From Lachnospiraceae bacterium (lineage in GTDB: Bacteria; Bacillota; Clostridia; Lachnospirales; Lachnospiraceae), in the NCBI GenBank assembly GCA_017619635.1, contig JAFZRZ010000050.1:1-38725 (forward strand): a DNA stretch of 38,725 bases, written 5' to 3'. A program made the translations under genes and the position numbers. The notes beneath the pieces were generated by a model. The model was not told the origin of the DNA and made no database searches. It saw nothing but the letters and a program-made list of their open reading frames with translations. Below, piece by piece: positions 7,958 to 16,643 of the stretch. Every line of letters begins with the position of its first letter. Position 1 is the stretch's first letter.

Positions 7958-9979
7958 TTATGATAAATGAAAACGGATCTCTTTTCCGATCACAGGTCCG
8001 GCACACAGCTTTCCTTCTCTCTTATTTCCGTTCATATCTGTATCAAATACTATGTCGCTTCCGTCGGGAGCCTCATATCTCTGCTCAGGCTCAAAAGCCA
8101 TTCCCAGAGTATCTGTTGAGATCATTCTGCAGTCATCCGGAAGATACTCAAACAGATTTGTCTCAACCACATAATCATCTCCGTCCTGTTTAAGAGCAAT
8201 AGTGATCTCATGCTCGTTATCTATATGGTAATCAGCCTCTTTATCACAGGGCTTTGCTCCGTTAAAGAATACATTTCCGCCTGTCCAAACCGGCAGCGGT
8301 ATATAATATCTGTCACTGGGCACACTTCCCATACCGCAGTAGCCTTCAAATTCCTTTTCCCACTGCTCTTGTGTCATATATCCGCTGTAAGGAAGTGTTC
8401 CGGCTATCATGTTGCCGTCATCCCACTCATCATTTTCGAAACCCTTACCGAGTTCCAGCATCTTGTCCCTTAGTTTTCTCTGAACGAAGATGTTGTTATA
8501 AAAACGCATATCACCGTGAAGGATCGTCATGAAACCTGCAACCTCAGTCCTGTGAGGCAGATGGTAAGGTGTGTATCTTGGTGACTTTTTAGTCTTTGCA
8601 CCGTTATCAACACCTCTGCCGACTGCTGTCAGTGATCCTGCTATCAGGTTGTGGACAAATGCGACTCCCTGGGTGGGAAGCTTAAGCGCTCTGTCTGAAA
8701 GGAGGATGTTGTTATCAACAAGAGTAGGTCCGTGACTCACTTCTATGAAGATATCCTCACCGAGTCCCAGGTTTGCCAGATTCTCTTTTCTTAACAGATA
8801 GTCATAAGGCAGTGCATTATCATGGAACAGGTTGCCTGTGACACGGGTTCCCTGTGCCTGCCAGTCAAGCCAGAGTCCTCTTGTGCAGTGATGGAAATGG
8901 TTGTTTCTTATGATCACATCGATCGCAGCATGCATCTTGATACCGCCGATCTCTGCCCCTGCAAGGTTCTGCTTATTGTTTATATGATGGATATGATTAT
9001 TCTCTATCACTGAGAACACACCGCCGAGATGACCCACTATACCGGTCTGTCCGCAATCATGGATCTCATTGTTCCTGATTATGTGAGATCCTATATTCTC
9101 TTTACTCCATCCCTCGATCTGAGCCTGACAGATACAGTCACGCTCTGTCTGTGTTCCGTCTTTGTATTTCCATTTGAGCCATTTATTGTCATTATTGGGC
9201 TGCAGATACTTACCAAGAGATATTCCGCTGCACTTTGACTCATATATATCACAGTTTTCTATTATCCATCCCTTGGACCAGTGAGGTCCTACCATACCTT
9301 CCTGATATGCTGTCGGAGGAGCCCACTGTGTGGCAGCCATACATACCTTAAAGCCGTCAAGTGTAATAAAGCCTATACCTTCTTTTGAAGGATAGAAGCA
9401 GTTTCTTCTGACAGATATCTCTATATCAGCTTTAGAAGGATCGATATCTCCGAAGTTTGCATATATGACAGTATAATCACCGTCATCATCCAAAGGGGTA
9501 TACCATGTATAAACAGTAAAGTCCTTATCCCATGAGGAGAGATTCTCTTTAGGATCTACAACCTTCTCGTACTCCGTAACCTCATACATTGACTTACCGT
9601 TTAAGAAAACATCACCTGTATGTGCCGTAAACTGTGCATCAAACCAGTCGCCGGATACAAGTGTCTTAAATGGATTGTAGTTTCCAAACAGCTTGTTATC
9701 TATGCTTGTCTTCCATACATGAGGCTCTACCTCCTCCCAGTCTGTTACAACTTCCGCTCCGGTGATGACTGCACCAAGTCTGTTTTCTGCTCTGTAAACG
9801 ATACGTGCATCTTCTCTTCCCGCATTCTTAGGATCGACATACTCCCTGTATATACCATCAGAGACTATAACCTCGTCTCCGGCAACCGCAACAGAAGCTG
9901 CCTCTGAAATAGTCTTGAAAGGAGCCGACTCAGAACCGTTTCCGCTGACTGCAACCTTACAATCCACATAATATTTCAT
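7958..9979 (-). CDS. Right-handed parallel beta-helix glycosidase, GH120-like beta-xylosidase
   Basis: This 673-residue protein opens with YYVD...SGNGSESAPFKTISEA and GDEVIVSDGIYREYV, the usual start of right-handed beta-helix carbohydrate enzymes. Ladder repeats follow (IIENCDIYE, IIRNNEIHDCG, VIENNHIHH, IIRNNHFHHC). An insert at about residues 80-190 (DWEEVEPHVW, FNGxx-like VFLNGKSMYE) resembles the sandwich domain of GH120 xylosidases. The motifs GLWLDWQAQGTRV (Asp372) and EDIFIEVSHGPTLVDNN (Glu413) resemble the GH120 nucleophile and acid/base segments as I recall them. Here the two residues are 41 apart, which appears longer than in the known enzyme, so a loop may be inserted between them. 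There is no signal peptide, so action is cytoplasmic, presumably on xylo-oligosaccharides or related glycosides. The alternative is a related, uncharacterised beta-helix family. GCGAGGG precedes the ATG. Confidence 0.75.
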   Translation of the reverse strand: MKYYVDCKVAVSGNGSESAPFKTISEAASVAVAGDEVIVSDGIYREYVDPKNAGREDARIVYRAENRLGAVITGAEVVTDWEEVEPHVWKTSIDNKLFGNYNPFKTLVSGDWFDAQFTAHTGDVFLNGKSMYEVTEYEKVVDPKENLSSWDKDFTVYTWYTPLDDDGDYTVIYANFGDIDPSKADIEISVRRNCFYPSKEGIGFITLDGFKVCMAATQWAPPTAYQEGMVGPHWSKGWIIENCDIYESKCSGISLGKYLQPNNDNKWLKWKYKDGTQTERDCICQAQIEGWSKENIGSHIIRNNEIHDCGQTGIVGHLGGVFSVIENNHIHHINNKQNLAGAEIGGIKMHAAIDVIIRNNHFHHCTRGLWLDWQAQGTRVTGNLFHDNALPYDYLLRKENLANLGLGEDIFIEVSHGPTLVDNNILLSDRALKLPTQGVAFVHNLIAGSLTAVGRGVDNGAKTKKSPRYTPYHLPHRTEVAGFMTILHGDMRFYNNIFVQRKLRDKMLELGKGFENDEWDDGNMIAGTLPYSGYMTQEQWEKEFEGYCGMGSVPSDRYYIPLPVWTGGNVFFNGAKPCDKEADYHIDNEHEITIALKQDGDDYVVETNLFEYLPDDCRMISTDTLGMAFEPEQRYEAPDGSDIVFDTDMNGNKREGKLCAGPVIGKEIRFHLS

Positions 9980-10025
9980 TATTTACCCTCGCTTTCTTTT
10001 CACATTTTTGTAGTTTATATAATGT

Positions 10026-10922
10026 TTAGATCATTCTCAAAGCGGATGGATCTATATCCGCCACATTTTCAAAACCTGTACAACTCATTATAAATCTGAG
10101 CTCGTCGCCTATGTTCTTAAGGAAATCTGTGACTCCCTTAACACCACCACTCTCAAGGTGTGGCATCATGGATCTGCCCACTGCTGCAGCATCCGCACCC
10201 AGTGCAAGAGCTTTATATACATCCGCTCCGCTTGCAATACCGCAATCCACGATTATCTTAACATCCCTTCCCTTTAAGGCTTCTTTTATCTCAGGAAGTA
10301 TCATCATAGGAGGTACGGCATAGGGAAGACGTCCGTGATGATGACTAACGATTATGGCTTTGGCTCCGATATCAGCGCTTTTGACAGCATCAGTGACACT
10401 TAATACTCCCTTTACAATAAACGGGATATCAACAGAATCAACATATGATTTGAGCATATCAAATGTCTGGGCAGCCATTTCTTCTCCCACGACAACATCA
10501 TATCCTGTCATACCGAAGATATGATCTATGTCCATACCGACTCCGAATGCACCTGCTTCTTTTGCAAATGCTATCTGATCTTTGACCTTTCCGTTATCAG
10601 CATAGGGTTTTACTATCCTGACAGTCTTTGCTCCGGTATCAACGATCTTTTGAAACATGTCGTTTTCCATCATGCCGCAAAAGTTAAGGATGTTGCACTC
10701 TTTGGCAGCGATGGAATACTCCTCTAGACCTGTTTTATCCCTTCCGTTCATCTGTCCTAAATGAGAAAATGCAGGAGTCATCACCGGCATTGAAAATGTC
10801 TCATCAAAAAGAATCGTCTTAAGATCAGCCTTAACGGAATCGATCAGCCTTTCCTCAATCAGTATTGAATCCATGTATCGCTGTGTGATCTCATTCGCAT
10901 CAGAGAGTCTTGTATAAGCCAT
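10026..10922 (-). CDS. FMN-dependent alpha-hydroxy-acid dehydrogenase family protein
   Basis: This is a 298-residue TIM-barrel flavoprotein of the lactate/glycolate oxidase type. The C-terminal half shows PFIVKGVLSVTDAVKS, IIVSHHHGR (residues 191-198), IIVDCGIASGADVYKALALG and AAAVGRSM, the FMN phosphate-binding and active-site segments. The catalytic motif is normally SNHGGR; here it reads SHHHGR, so the His is kept but the neighbours differ. The protein is shorter than the usual 350-380 residues. In an anaerobe it more likely acts as a dehydrogenase than as an oxygen-using oxidase. AAGGAGG sits before the ATG. The first 23 bases overlap the end of the isomerase gene upstream, which points to translational coupling. 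Confidence 0.83.
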   Translation of the reverse strand: MAYTRLSDANEITQRYMDSILIEERLIDSVKADLKTILFDETFSMPVMTPAFSHLGQMNGRDKTGLEEYSIAAKECNILNFCGMMENDMFQKIVDTGAKTVRIVKPYADNGKVKDQIAFAKEAGAFGVGMDIDHIFGMTGYDVVVGEEMAAQTFDMLKSYVDSVDIPFIVKGVLSVTDAVKSADIGAKAIIVSHHHGRLPYAVPPMMILPEIKEALKGRDVKIIVDCGIASGADVYKALALGADAAAVGRSMMPHLESGGVKGVTDFLKNIGDELRFIMSCTGFENVADIDPSALRMI

Positions 10923-11733
10923 TCAGTTCCTCCTTCAGATAATTCATATATCTTATATATTCTTCATCAGTATTAAGATGCTCGAGTATTACGGGCATGT
11001 CAGGATCTATCTCATTGATCTTTGTAACATAATGCTTTAAGGGGAATTCACCGTCTCCGGGGCCACACTCCTCAAGCTGCATCGTATAAGATTCATTAAG
11101 ATGCACATCTTTTATATGACAGCTTCTTATCCTGTCTCCAAGTATTCCGATGCACTCATCTATGAATTCATCCGCATAAAAATACCTTTCTGCAGAATTG
11201 ATCATGTTTATGATATCCATATGAACCGCGAATCTGTCTCTGTCAACAGCCTCTATCAGTTTCATGTACTCTTTTGGTCCGGTGGGTATCATCCATGGCA
11301 TAGGTTCAAGTGTAAAGAACGTGTTCTTAACATCAGCACGGTCTATGATCTCTCTTACCATCGAAACTGTCTTTTCAAAAGCTTCCTTTGTAAAGTTGTT
11401 TTTATAGCCTCCGTCCCATCTGAGACCAAATGCTCCGGCCACATTGACGGCACATCTTGCATTTAAGAAGTCTGCCAGCCTTAACTGTTCCACACAGTAA
11501 TCCATGTTTTCACGGCGCTCATCAGGATCGGGAGACAGTGCATTTCGCCATATCCCTACTTCAGCTATCGTTAGGCCTGCTTTATCAGCAGCCTCCTTAT
11601 AAGCGATGATCTTTTTTTCACTTTCATTGCTCTGGACAGGAAATACTACGGCACTACAGCCTAACTTTACCTGATTGTCAGCCCACTCTTTTGGAGTATC
11701 ATGTCTTAACGGTGATGATGTTCCAAGTCTCAT
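10900..11733 (-). CDS. Sugar phosphate isomerase/epimerase (AP endonuclease 2-type TIM barrel)
   Basis: The 277 residues form a xylose-isomerase-like TIM barrel. Likely metal ligands are spaced as in the family: Glu in FTLEPMPW, Asp in VHMDIINMIN, His in SCHIKDVHL and Glu in PVILEHL. These proteins isomerise or epimerise sugars, inosose or keto-acids; the substrate cannot be told from sequence. GAGGAGG lies upstream of the ATG at 11733. The stop codon lies inside the next gene. Its place between an aldo/keto reductase and a hydroxy-acid dehydrogenase suggests it handles a keto-sugar or sugar-acid intermediate. Confidence 0.87.
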   Translation of the reverse strand: MRLGTSSPLRHDTPKEWADNQVKLGCSAVVFPVQSNESEKKIIAYKEAADKAGLTIAEVGIWRNALSPDPDERRENMDYCVEQLRLADFLNARCAVNVAGAFGLRWDGGYKNNFTKEAFEKTVSMVREIIDRADVKNTFFTLEPMPWMIPTGPKEYMKLIEAVDRDRFAVHMDIINMINSAERYFYADEFIDECIGILGDRIRSCHIKDVHLNESYTMQLEECGPGDGEFPLKHYVTKINEIDPDMPVILEHLNTDEEYIRYMNYLKEELNGLYKTL

Positions 11734-11767
11734 TAAAGGATATCCTCCTCTGATATGTAAAATTGAG

Positions 11768-12886
11768 TTAATCCAATATCTCTGATGCCTCTTTCATAAG
11801 CTCGATTATCGGAAGGTGCTGAGGGCAAACTCTCTCACACTGTCCACATGATATGCAGTGTTCTGCTCTTCCGCTTCTTTGAACAAGTCCGTTATAGAAA
11901 TTCTTTGATCTCCAGTCATCAGGATAACGACGAAGAGTATTGATAGTCCTGAATACATCGGGTATGGAGATCCTCATCGGACATCCGTCACAGCAGTATC
12001 TGCAGGATGTGCAGCCTATCTGCGGCATGCTCAAAAGCTCATCGGTCACGCTGTCCACTATCTCAAACTCGTCTTTAGCCATAGGTTCAAAATCTGTGAA
12101 TGTGGATATGTTGTCATCCATCTGATCTTCACTCGACATACCGGAAAGAATAGTCATTATCCCTGGTAATGATCCGATGAAACGAAGTGCCCATGAAGCA
12201 ACACTTCTTTCAGGCTGTCTTTTCTTGAATCTCTCCTCTATCTCAGAAGGCATGTTTGCAAGCATTCCGCCTCTTATAGGCTCCATTATTATGATAGGTA
12301 TGTTCCTGTCACGAAGTATCTCGTAAAGCTTCTGTGACTGTACGACAGGATTCGTTCTATCCAGATAGTTATACTGTATCTGAACAAACTCGACCTCCGG
12401 ATGTATATCCAGAACCTCTTTTAAAAGTTCAGGGGTTCCGTGATAGGAAAATCCGAAATGTTTTATCTTGCCTTCGGCTTTTTTCTTAAGTCCCCAGTCA
12501 AAACAGTCATATTTCACATATGTATCATAATTTGATCCGTCCTCTATGGAATGGAGCAGATAAAAATCAAAGTAATCAACCCCGGCTCTTTCAAGCTGCT
12601 CATTGAATATCCTGTCCACATCAGCATATTCCTTGATCTCCCATGCCGGGAGTTTGGTAGCTATCATAAAGCTGTCCCTTGGATAGCGTTTAACAAGTGC
12701 CTCTCTTGCAGCAACCTCAGACTTGCCACCGTGATAAACATAAGCCGTATCGAAATAATTCATACCTGCTTTCATGTATTTATCAACCATACGGCATACC
12801 TGCTCATGATCTATAACGCCCTCATTCTCCGGAAGACGCATAAGTCCAAATCCAAGTTTCGGCATGCTGTTTAAATCTATGCTCAT
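11768..12886 (-). CDS. Aldo/keto reductase with two C-terminal iron-sulfur cluster motifs
   Basis: Residues 1-280 form an aldo/keto reductase barrel with the tetrad Asp46, Tyr51, Lys78 and His112 (YFDTAYVYHGG, ATKLP, LLHS). The C-terminal part adds two ferredoxin-like cysteine clusters: Cys292, 295, 298/299 and 302 (CTSCRYCCDGCP), and Cys344, 347, 350 and 354 (CISCGQCERVCP). This fused form is common in anaerobes and suggests electrons may come from or go to ferredoxin as well as NAD(P)H, though the second cofactor route is an inference. The ATG at 12886 is preferred over a TTG one codon upstream because AGGAGGG lies at the right distance. It overlaps the Gfo/Idh stop by one base (TGATG), a sign of coupling. 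Confidence 0.9.
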   Translation of the reverse strand: MSIDLNSMPKLGFGLMRLPENEGVIDHEQVCRMVDKYMKAGMNYFDTAYVYHGGKSEVAAREALVKRYPRDSFMIATKLPAWEIKEYADVDRIFNEQLERAGVDYFDFYLLHSIEDGSNYDTYVKYDCFDWGLKKKAEGKIKHFGFSYHGTPELLKEVLDIHPEVEFVQIQYNYLDRTNPVVQSQKLYEILRDRNIPIIIMEPIRGGMLANMPSEIEERFKKRQPERSVASWALRFIGSLPGIMTILSGMSSEDQMDDNISTFTDFEPMAKDEFEIVDSVTDELLSMPQIGCTSCRYCCDGCPMRISIPDVFRTINTLRRYPDDWRSKNFYNGLVQRSGRAEHCISCGQCERVCPQHLPIIELMKEASEILD

Positions 12887-13881
12887 CAAAGTCCCTCCTG
12901 ATTCTTATAATATCCGATCTCTTCAAACACACTGTCCATCAGCCTGGTATTCTTTAAAGAAAACTCCGGTGTGATATGAGGTTTCTCACCGTAAAGTATG
13001 CATCTGCCAAGCTGTTCTATCTCCAGTGAATAATTCTGTGGTATTGATACCTTTCTTTCAGTAACTCCTTTATCAGTGAATATCCTGTAACTGATATCAC
13101 CCTCCTGATTGTACTCAACCTCGGATCTTATGCTGCCTTTGCTTCCATGTACATAGAGTCTGTCAAATCTGGAGTTTGTATTAACACCGAGCATCATACC
13201 CACATTGAATGATGCCCTTGCCCCATTCTCAAACCTGATAATGGCTGCTGTCATCAGATCTACTCCCAGATCAGAAAATTCTGCGCTTGCCTTAACAAAC
13301 TCAGGTTGAGAATCGATAAGCGATAAGATCATTGTGGTGCAGTAACATCCAAGGTCATACATGGCACCTCCACCCTGCTCTTTATGAAGGCGGAAGTCCT
13401 CTATGTATCCCTGAGTCAAAAATGCAGACTCCACGTAATCGACATCTCCGATAAGACCTGATGAAACACACTCTTTTAAACTTTCAACATAAGGGCTGTG
13501 AAGATATGCATAAGCTTCCATAAGATAAACACCGTTTTTTTCAGCTGTATCATACATCTCCAAAGCCTCGCTTACATTCAGTGCGAGCGGTTTCTCGCAA
13601 AGCACATGCTTTTTGTTATTAAGCGCCTCTTTAACCCATTTAAGATGAAGATCATTAGGAAGCGGTATATAGACAGCCTGAACGTCAGGATCTTTTATGA
13701 GTTCCTCATAACTTCCATATGCTTTCTCAAAGCCAAACTCTTTCTTAAAAGCTTCAGCCTTATCCTTATTTCTTCCTGCAATGGCATATAACTCAGCGCT
13801 TTTTGCCAGTTTCATCCCTGGAATCGTACATCCCCTTGCGATATTCGCGGTTCCCAACACACCCCATTTTATAGTCTGCAC
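12886..13881 (-). CDS. Gfo/Idh/MocA-family oxidoreductase
   Basis: The 331-residue protein begins with the Rossmann motif WGVLGTANIARG and carries the family's active-site segment HVLCEKPLAL, with the conserved Glu-Lys-Pro near residue 95. The C-terminal half (SAFLTQGYIEDFRLHKEQGGGAMYDLG, cited in parts) is the Gfo/Idh substrate domain, with the GGGAMYDLGCY loop. Members oxidise or epimerise sugars, inositols or glycosides with NAD(P). I choose GTG at 13881 because AAGGAG lies 8 bases upstream and the fold starts within six residues. It is the first gene of the eight-gene minus-strand cluster. Confidence 0.88.
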   Translation of the reverse strand: MQTIKWGVLGTANIARGCTIPGMKLAKSAELYAIAGRNKDKAEAFKKEFGFEKAYGSYEELIKDPDVQAVYIPLPNDLHLKWVKEALNNKKHVLCEKPLALNVSEALEMYDTAEKNGVYLMEAYAYLHSPYVESLKECVSSGLIGDVDYVESAFLTQGYIEDFRLHKEQGGGAMYDLGCYCTTMILSLIDSQPEFVKASAEFSDLGVDLMTAAIIRFENGARASFNVGMMLGVNTNSRFDRLYVHGSKGSIRSEVEYNQEGDISYRIFTDKGVTERKVSIPQNYSLEIEQLGRCILYGEKPHITPEFSLKNTRLMDSVFEEIGYYKNQEGL

Positions 13882-13902
13882 TTTCTTTTCTCCTTCTCTT
13901 TT

Positions 13903-13943
13903 TCGCATAAAATGCGATACACTTTTACCCACTATTCAATAGT
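13903..13943 (-). promoter_or_regulatory. Two inverted repeats in the leader of the carbohydrate cluster
   Basis: Two perfect inverted repeats lie between the likely promoter and the GTG start of the Gfo/Idh gene: TCGCAT-AAA-ATGCGA at 13903-13917 and ACTATT-C-AATAGT at 13931-13943. They could be regulator sites for the cluster or small RNA hairpins. No partner protein can be named from the sequence. Confidence 0.4.
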
Positions 13944-13984
13944 ACCATCCGACCTGTAACATTACTTCTTATAAAACGGTCTTG

Positions 13985-14011
13985 GTTATATCATTTTTTG
14001 TTATCTGTCAA
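13985..14011 (-). promoter_or_regulatory. Candidate promoter of the carbohydrate cluster
   Basis: The minus strand has a perfect -35 TTGACA (14011-14006) and TATAAC (13990-13985) with a spacer of only 15 bp, short of the best 17. It lies just beyond the terminator of the preceding regulator gene. A weak core of this kind would fit activation by the AraC protein of the cluster. Confidence 0.4.
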
Positions 14012-14020
14012 TGTCATAAA

Positions 14021-14058
14021 ACAAAAAAGCTGTGATGAGTCATCCCACCACAGCTAAA
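14021..14058 (-). terminator. Terminator of the CdaR-like regulator gene
   Basis: Minus strand: AGCTGTG pairs with CACAGCT around a loop of about 14 bases and runs into TTTTTTG. It begins some 13 bases after the stop codon. Confidence 0.8.
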
Positions 14059-14070
14059 AGCATATTATTA

Positions 14071-15144
14071 TCAGTTATCCATTTTTTCCAGGTAATTAAC
14101 GTAATCCACAACCATCATGGCGATCTTAAACGTTACCGCATCATCAAAGTTTCGCATATCCAGACCGATCATCTTTTGCAGTTTTTCCATACGGTATACA
14201 AGAGTGTTTCTGTGGATATACAGCTGTCTCGCGGTCTCTGACACATTCAGATTGTTTTCAAAGAACTTGTTGATCGTCGTTATCGTCTCTTCATCTATAT
14301 CCTCCGGCTTTGTATCACCGAATACCTCTTTTACAAATATCTTGCAAAGATTAACGGGAAGCTGATATATCAGTCTTCCTATACCGAGGTTCTCATAGGA
14401 AAGCACGTTCATTCCCGAATGGAAAATGCTTCCCACTTCCAGAGCCATTTTAGCTTCTTTGTAGCACTTGGATATATTCTTAAGCTCATTTACAGCAAGT
14501 CCGTATGAAACCCTGACTCTCAACATTGCCTCGGATTCGAGCATATCCACAACGGTGTTGGCTACCTCGTCATACTCCTCATCATCCATATCCTTGATAA
14601 GTATGATCGTTTTCTCATCAACAGATGTGATATAGTTTCCACCCTGTTCCACAAAAAGACTTCTCATTAGTCTGGGTGCAACATTCTCCCTGTCGTTATC
14701 CACCTCAACAAGGAATACCATTCTTTTCTTCTCATTCTCTATATGAAGCTTGGTCGCACGGTTATGGATATCAACCAACAAAAGATTGTCCATGATCAGA
14801 TTCTGGAAGAAGTTGTTTCTGTCGATACGCTCTTTATATGCGAGCATAAGACTCTGAAGCTGGCTTACCGCAACCTTTCCCATGGTGTAAGCGAATTCTG
14901 TGGATCCGATAGCTATGAGCACATACACATCATCGCCCTCGTCCTTGACTTTCATGTAATGGCAGTCATTTGCTGACTGACTGTCAAGTGATGACGCGAT
15001 AAATGAATCTATCATGTTATCGTCAACATCCTTGTCACAGGTTGAAGCAACAACTCCGCTTTCAACATCATAAACAACAAAATCCACTTTGGTGATCTCA
15101 TTAAGATCATCTATTGTACTCTGAATAACCTGATTTGTGATCAT
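14071..15144 (-). CDS. CdaR/PucR-family transcriptional regulator
   Basis: The 357-residue protein ends in the PucR-type helix-turn-helix (LNVSETARQLYIHRNTLVYR, then MEKLQKMIGLD), preceded by a GGDEF-like middle domain (VSYGLAVNELKNISKCYKEA) usual in the CdaR sugar-diacid regulator family. The N-terminal 130 residues resemble a ligand-sensing domain (DFVVYDVESGVVAST). The ATG at 15144 has GGGAGGTAAC directly upstream; the 19 residues before it in the frame are not needed. It has its own terminators on both sides, so it is probably a single-gene unit. In this family it would regulate sugar-acid or polyol use; the nearby carbohydrate cluster or the MsmX-like ATPase are possible targets, but this is inference. 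Confidence 0.85.
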   Translation of the reverse strand: MITNQVIQSTIDDLNEITKVDFVVYDVESGVVASTCDKDVDDNMIDSFIASSLDSQSANDCHYMKVKDEGDDVYVLIAIGSTEFAYTMGKVAVSQLQSLMLAYKERIDRNNFFQNLIMDNLLLVDIHNRATKLHIENEKKRMVFLVEVDNDRENVAPRLMRSLFVEQGGNYITSVDEKTIILIKDMDDEEYDEVANTVVDMLESEAMLRVRVSYGLAVNELKNISKCYKEAKMALEVGSIFHSGMNVLSYENLGIGRLIYQLPVNLCKIFVKEVFGDTKPEDIDEETITTINKFFENNLNVSETARQLYIHRNTLVYRMEKLQKMIGLDMRNFDDAVTFKIAMMVVDYVNYLEKMDN

Positions 15145-15202
15145 GTTACCTCCCTGAACCTTTCGCAGTTTTTGATAAACCACATTTACAGTATAAAACA
15201 AA

Positions 15203-15234
15203 AGAAAAACGGACGCAAATAAACAATTGCGCCC
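15203..15234 (-). terminator. Terminator of the CapA-like gene
   Basis: Minus strand: GGGCGCAATT pairs with ATTTGCGTCC across a GTTT loop, with a single mispair, and is followed by GTTTTTCTTTT. It lies directly after the stop codon at 15238. Confidence 0.75.
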
Positions 15235-15237
15235 ATA

Positions 15238-16554
15238 TCATTTGGTACCATATACTTTCTCAACCAGTCTGTCACAGTATTCTTTTGAAAACGAACCGTC
15301 CTGTCTTATTATCTCATTCTCCAAAGCCATCTCTTCACTGTAGTCTTCAAGGGGATAGACAGTTACGTTTCCGTCACCGCCTCTTACATGACAAACGTAA
15401 GATTCAACCTTAAAATCATCTATGGAAACTTCGCCGTTATCTTTCCTGCTGATATCGATACTTGCCATACCGCCTACCATACGGTTTGCAACACCCGTAC
15501 CGGTACCCGCCGTCCAGTTCACGAAATTACCGAGAGAATAATAAACAGGCATGTCACCGCCACCATGGTTATTGGTGATGTTATCGGTATCCCCATCTTC
15601 ATAGAAAACCACAGGCTCGATAACGTGAGGATGGGTCCCTATAACAGCATCGGCCCCATGCTCCCTGAAGATCTCAGTCCATTTTTCCTGCTCTGAACTG
15701 ATACCAAGATTGTATTCTGTTCCCCAGTGAGGACAGACTATCGTAAGATCAGCGATCTGTTCCGCCAGATCAAGTTGGGCAATAACCCTGTCCTTTCTTA
15801 ACATACTTACCGCATATGGCATATCGGATGGAGCCTCTATCCCGTTTGTTCCGTATGTGTAATTCAATATGGCTACCTTTATGCCGTTTCTTACTATTAT
15901 CGGTATGTTCTCAGCTGATGCATCATACTCATTATCATATATACCTGTGATGAGCATATCGGGATATGTTCTCCTCCAGAAATCAAGACAGTTTGTTATC
16001 CCGTTCTTCCCTCTGTCGAGTGCATGATTTGTCGCATGACAGACCACATCAAATCCCGCATCATATAATGCATCACCTATCTCATAAGGTGCGTTGAAAG
16101 TGGGATAACCTGATATACCAAGCTGTTCTCCGCCTATTATCACTTCCTGATTCACTATCGCGATATCAGCTGCACTGATCCTGTCTTTTGTATTTTCAAA
16201 GATGAAATCGAAATCATAATCACCGGTCTCATCATCCCTGGCTGCTTCCTCAACAGGTGTATGTAAAAGGATATCTCCCACCATGATGATGTTTAATGAC
16301 TGATCCTCTTCCTCTTCAACTGCCGGAATCTCTTCCTCAACACTTTCCTGATCAACCATGTCTTCTTTAAGGTCAGTCGTGTTTTCAGTCAGATCATCTA
16401 CACTGTCTTTACTGATATCATCATTAACTTCATTTACTGTCTCTTCTGTCACATTATCTGCAGGTTCGATACTTTCTTTTCCGCATCCGATGATAAAGAC
16501 TATACATATCAGACCAACTATCCTTATTAATTTTTCATATGCCAATCTTTTCAT
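15238..16554 (-). CDS. CapA-family lipoprotein (poly-gamma-glutamate synthesis-type metallophosphatase fold)
   Basis: The 438-residue protein has a lipoprotein signal peptide (LICIVFIIGC, lipidated Cys24). A strongly acidic linker of about 60 residues, rich in Glu and Asp, follows. From residue 88 it shows the CapA/PgsA calcineurin-like fold: IIMVGDILLH, IVNQEVII, CHATNHALDRG, CPHWGTEY, VIGTHPHVIEP and YYSLGNFV, with the Asp, Asn and His metal-site residues in place. It sits on the outer face of the membrane. CapA proteins are linked to poly-gamma-glutamate capsule, but no capB/capC partners are near, and many such proteins are stand-alone with unknown substrates. GGGAAG precedes the ATG. A terminator follows, so it may be transcribed alone. 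Confidence 0.86.
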   Translation of the reverse strand: MKRLAYEKLIRIVGLICIVFIIGCGKESIEPADNVTEETVNEVNDDISKDSVDDLTENTTDLKEDMVDQESVEEEIPAVEEEEDQSLNIIMVGDILLHTPVEEAARDDETGDYDFDFIFENTKDRISAADIAIVNQEVIIGGEQLGISGYPTFNAPYEIGDALYDAGFDVVCHATNHALDRGKNGITNCLDFWRRTYPDMLITGIYDNEYDASAENIPIIVRNGIKVAILNYTYGTNGIEAPSDMPYAVSMLRKDRVIAQLDLAEQIADLTIVCPHWGTEYNLGISSEQEKWTEIFREHGADAVIGTHPHVIEPVVFYEDGDTDNITNNHGGGDMPVYYSLGNFVNWTAGTGTGVANRMVGGMASIDISRKDNGEVSIDDFKVESYVCHVRGGDGNVTVYPLEDYSEEMALENEIIRQDGSFSKEYCDRLVEKVYGTK

Positions 16555-16643
16555 TTTATCTTCCCGGTTTTAATCTGGTGTCCTAATAGATTATAGATTA
16601 AAGATATCATACATACAACGAAGCATTTATTCTGTAAAAAGCA

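Noticed and set aside
15238..16554. Poly-gamma-glutamate capsule operon
   Set aside because: Only the CapA-like protein is present; no CapB ligase, CapC or PgsE is nearby and the gene is bounded by its own terminator.
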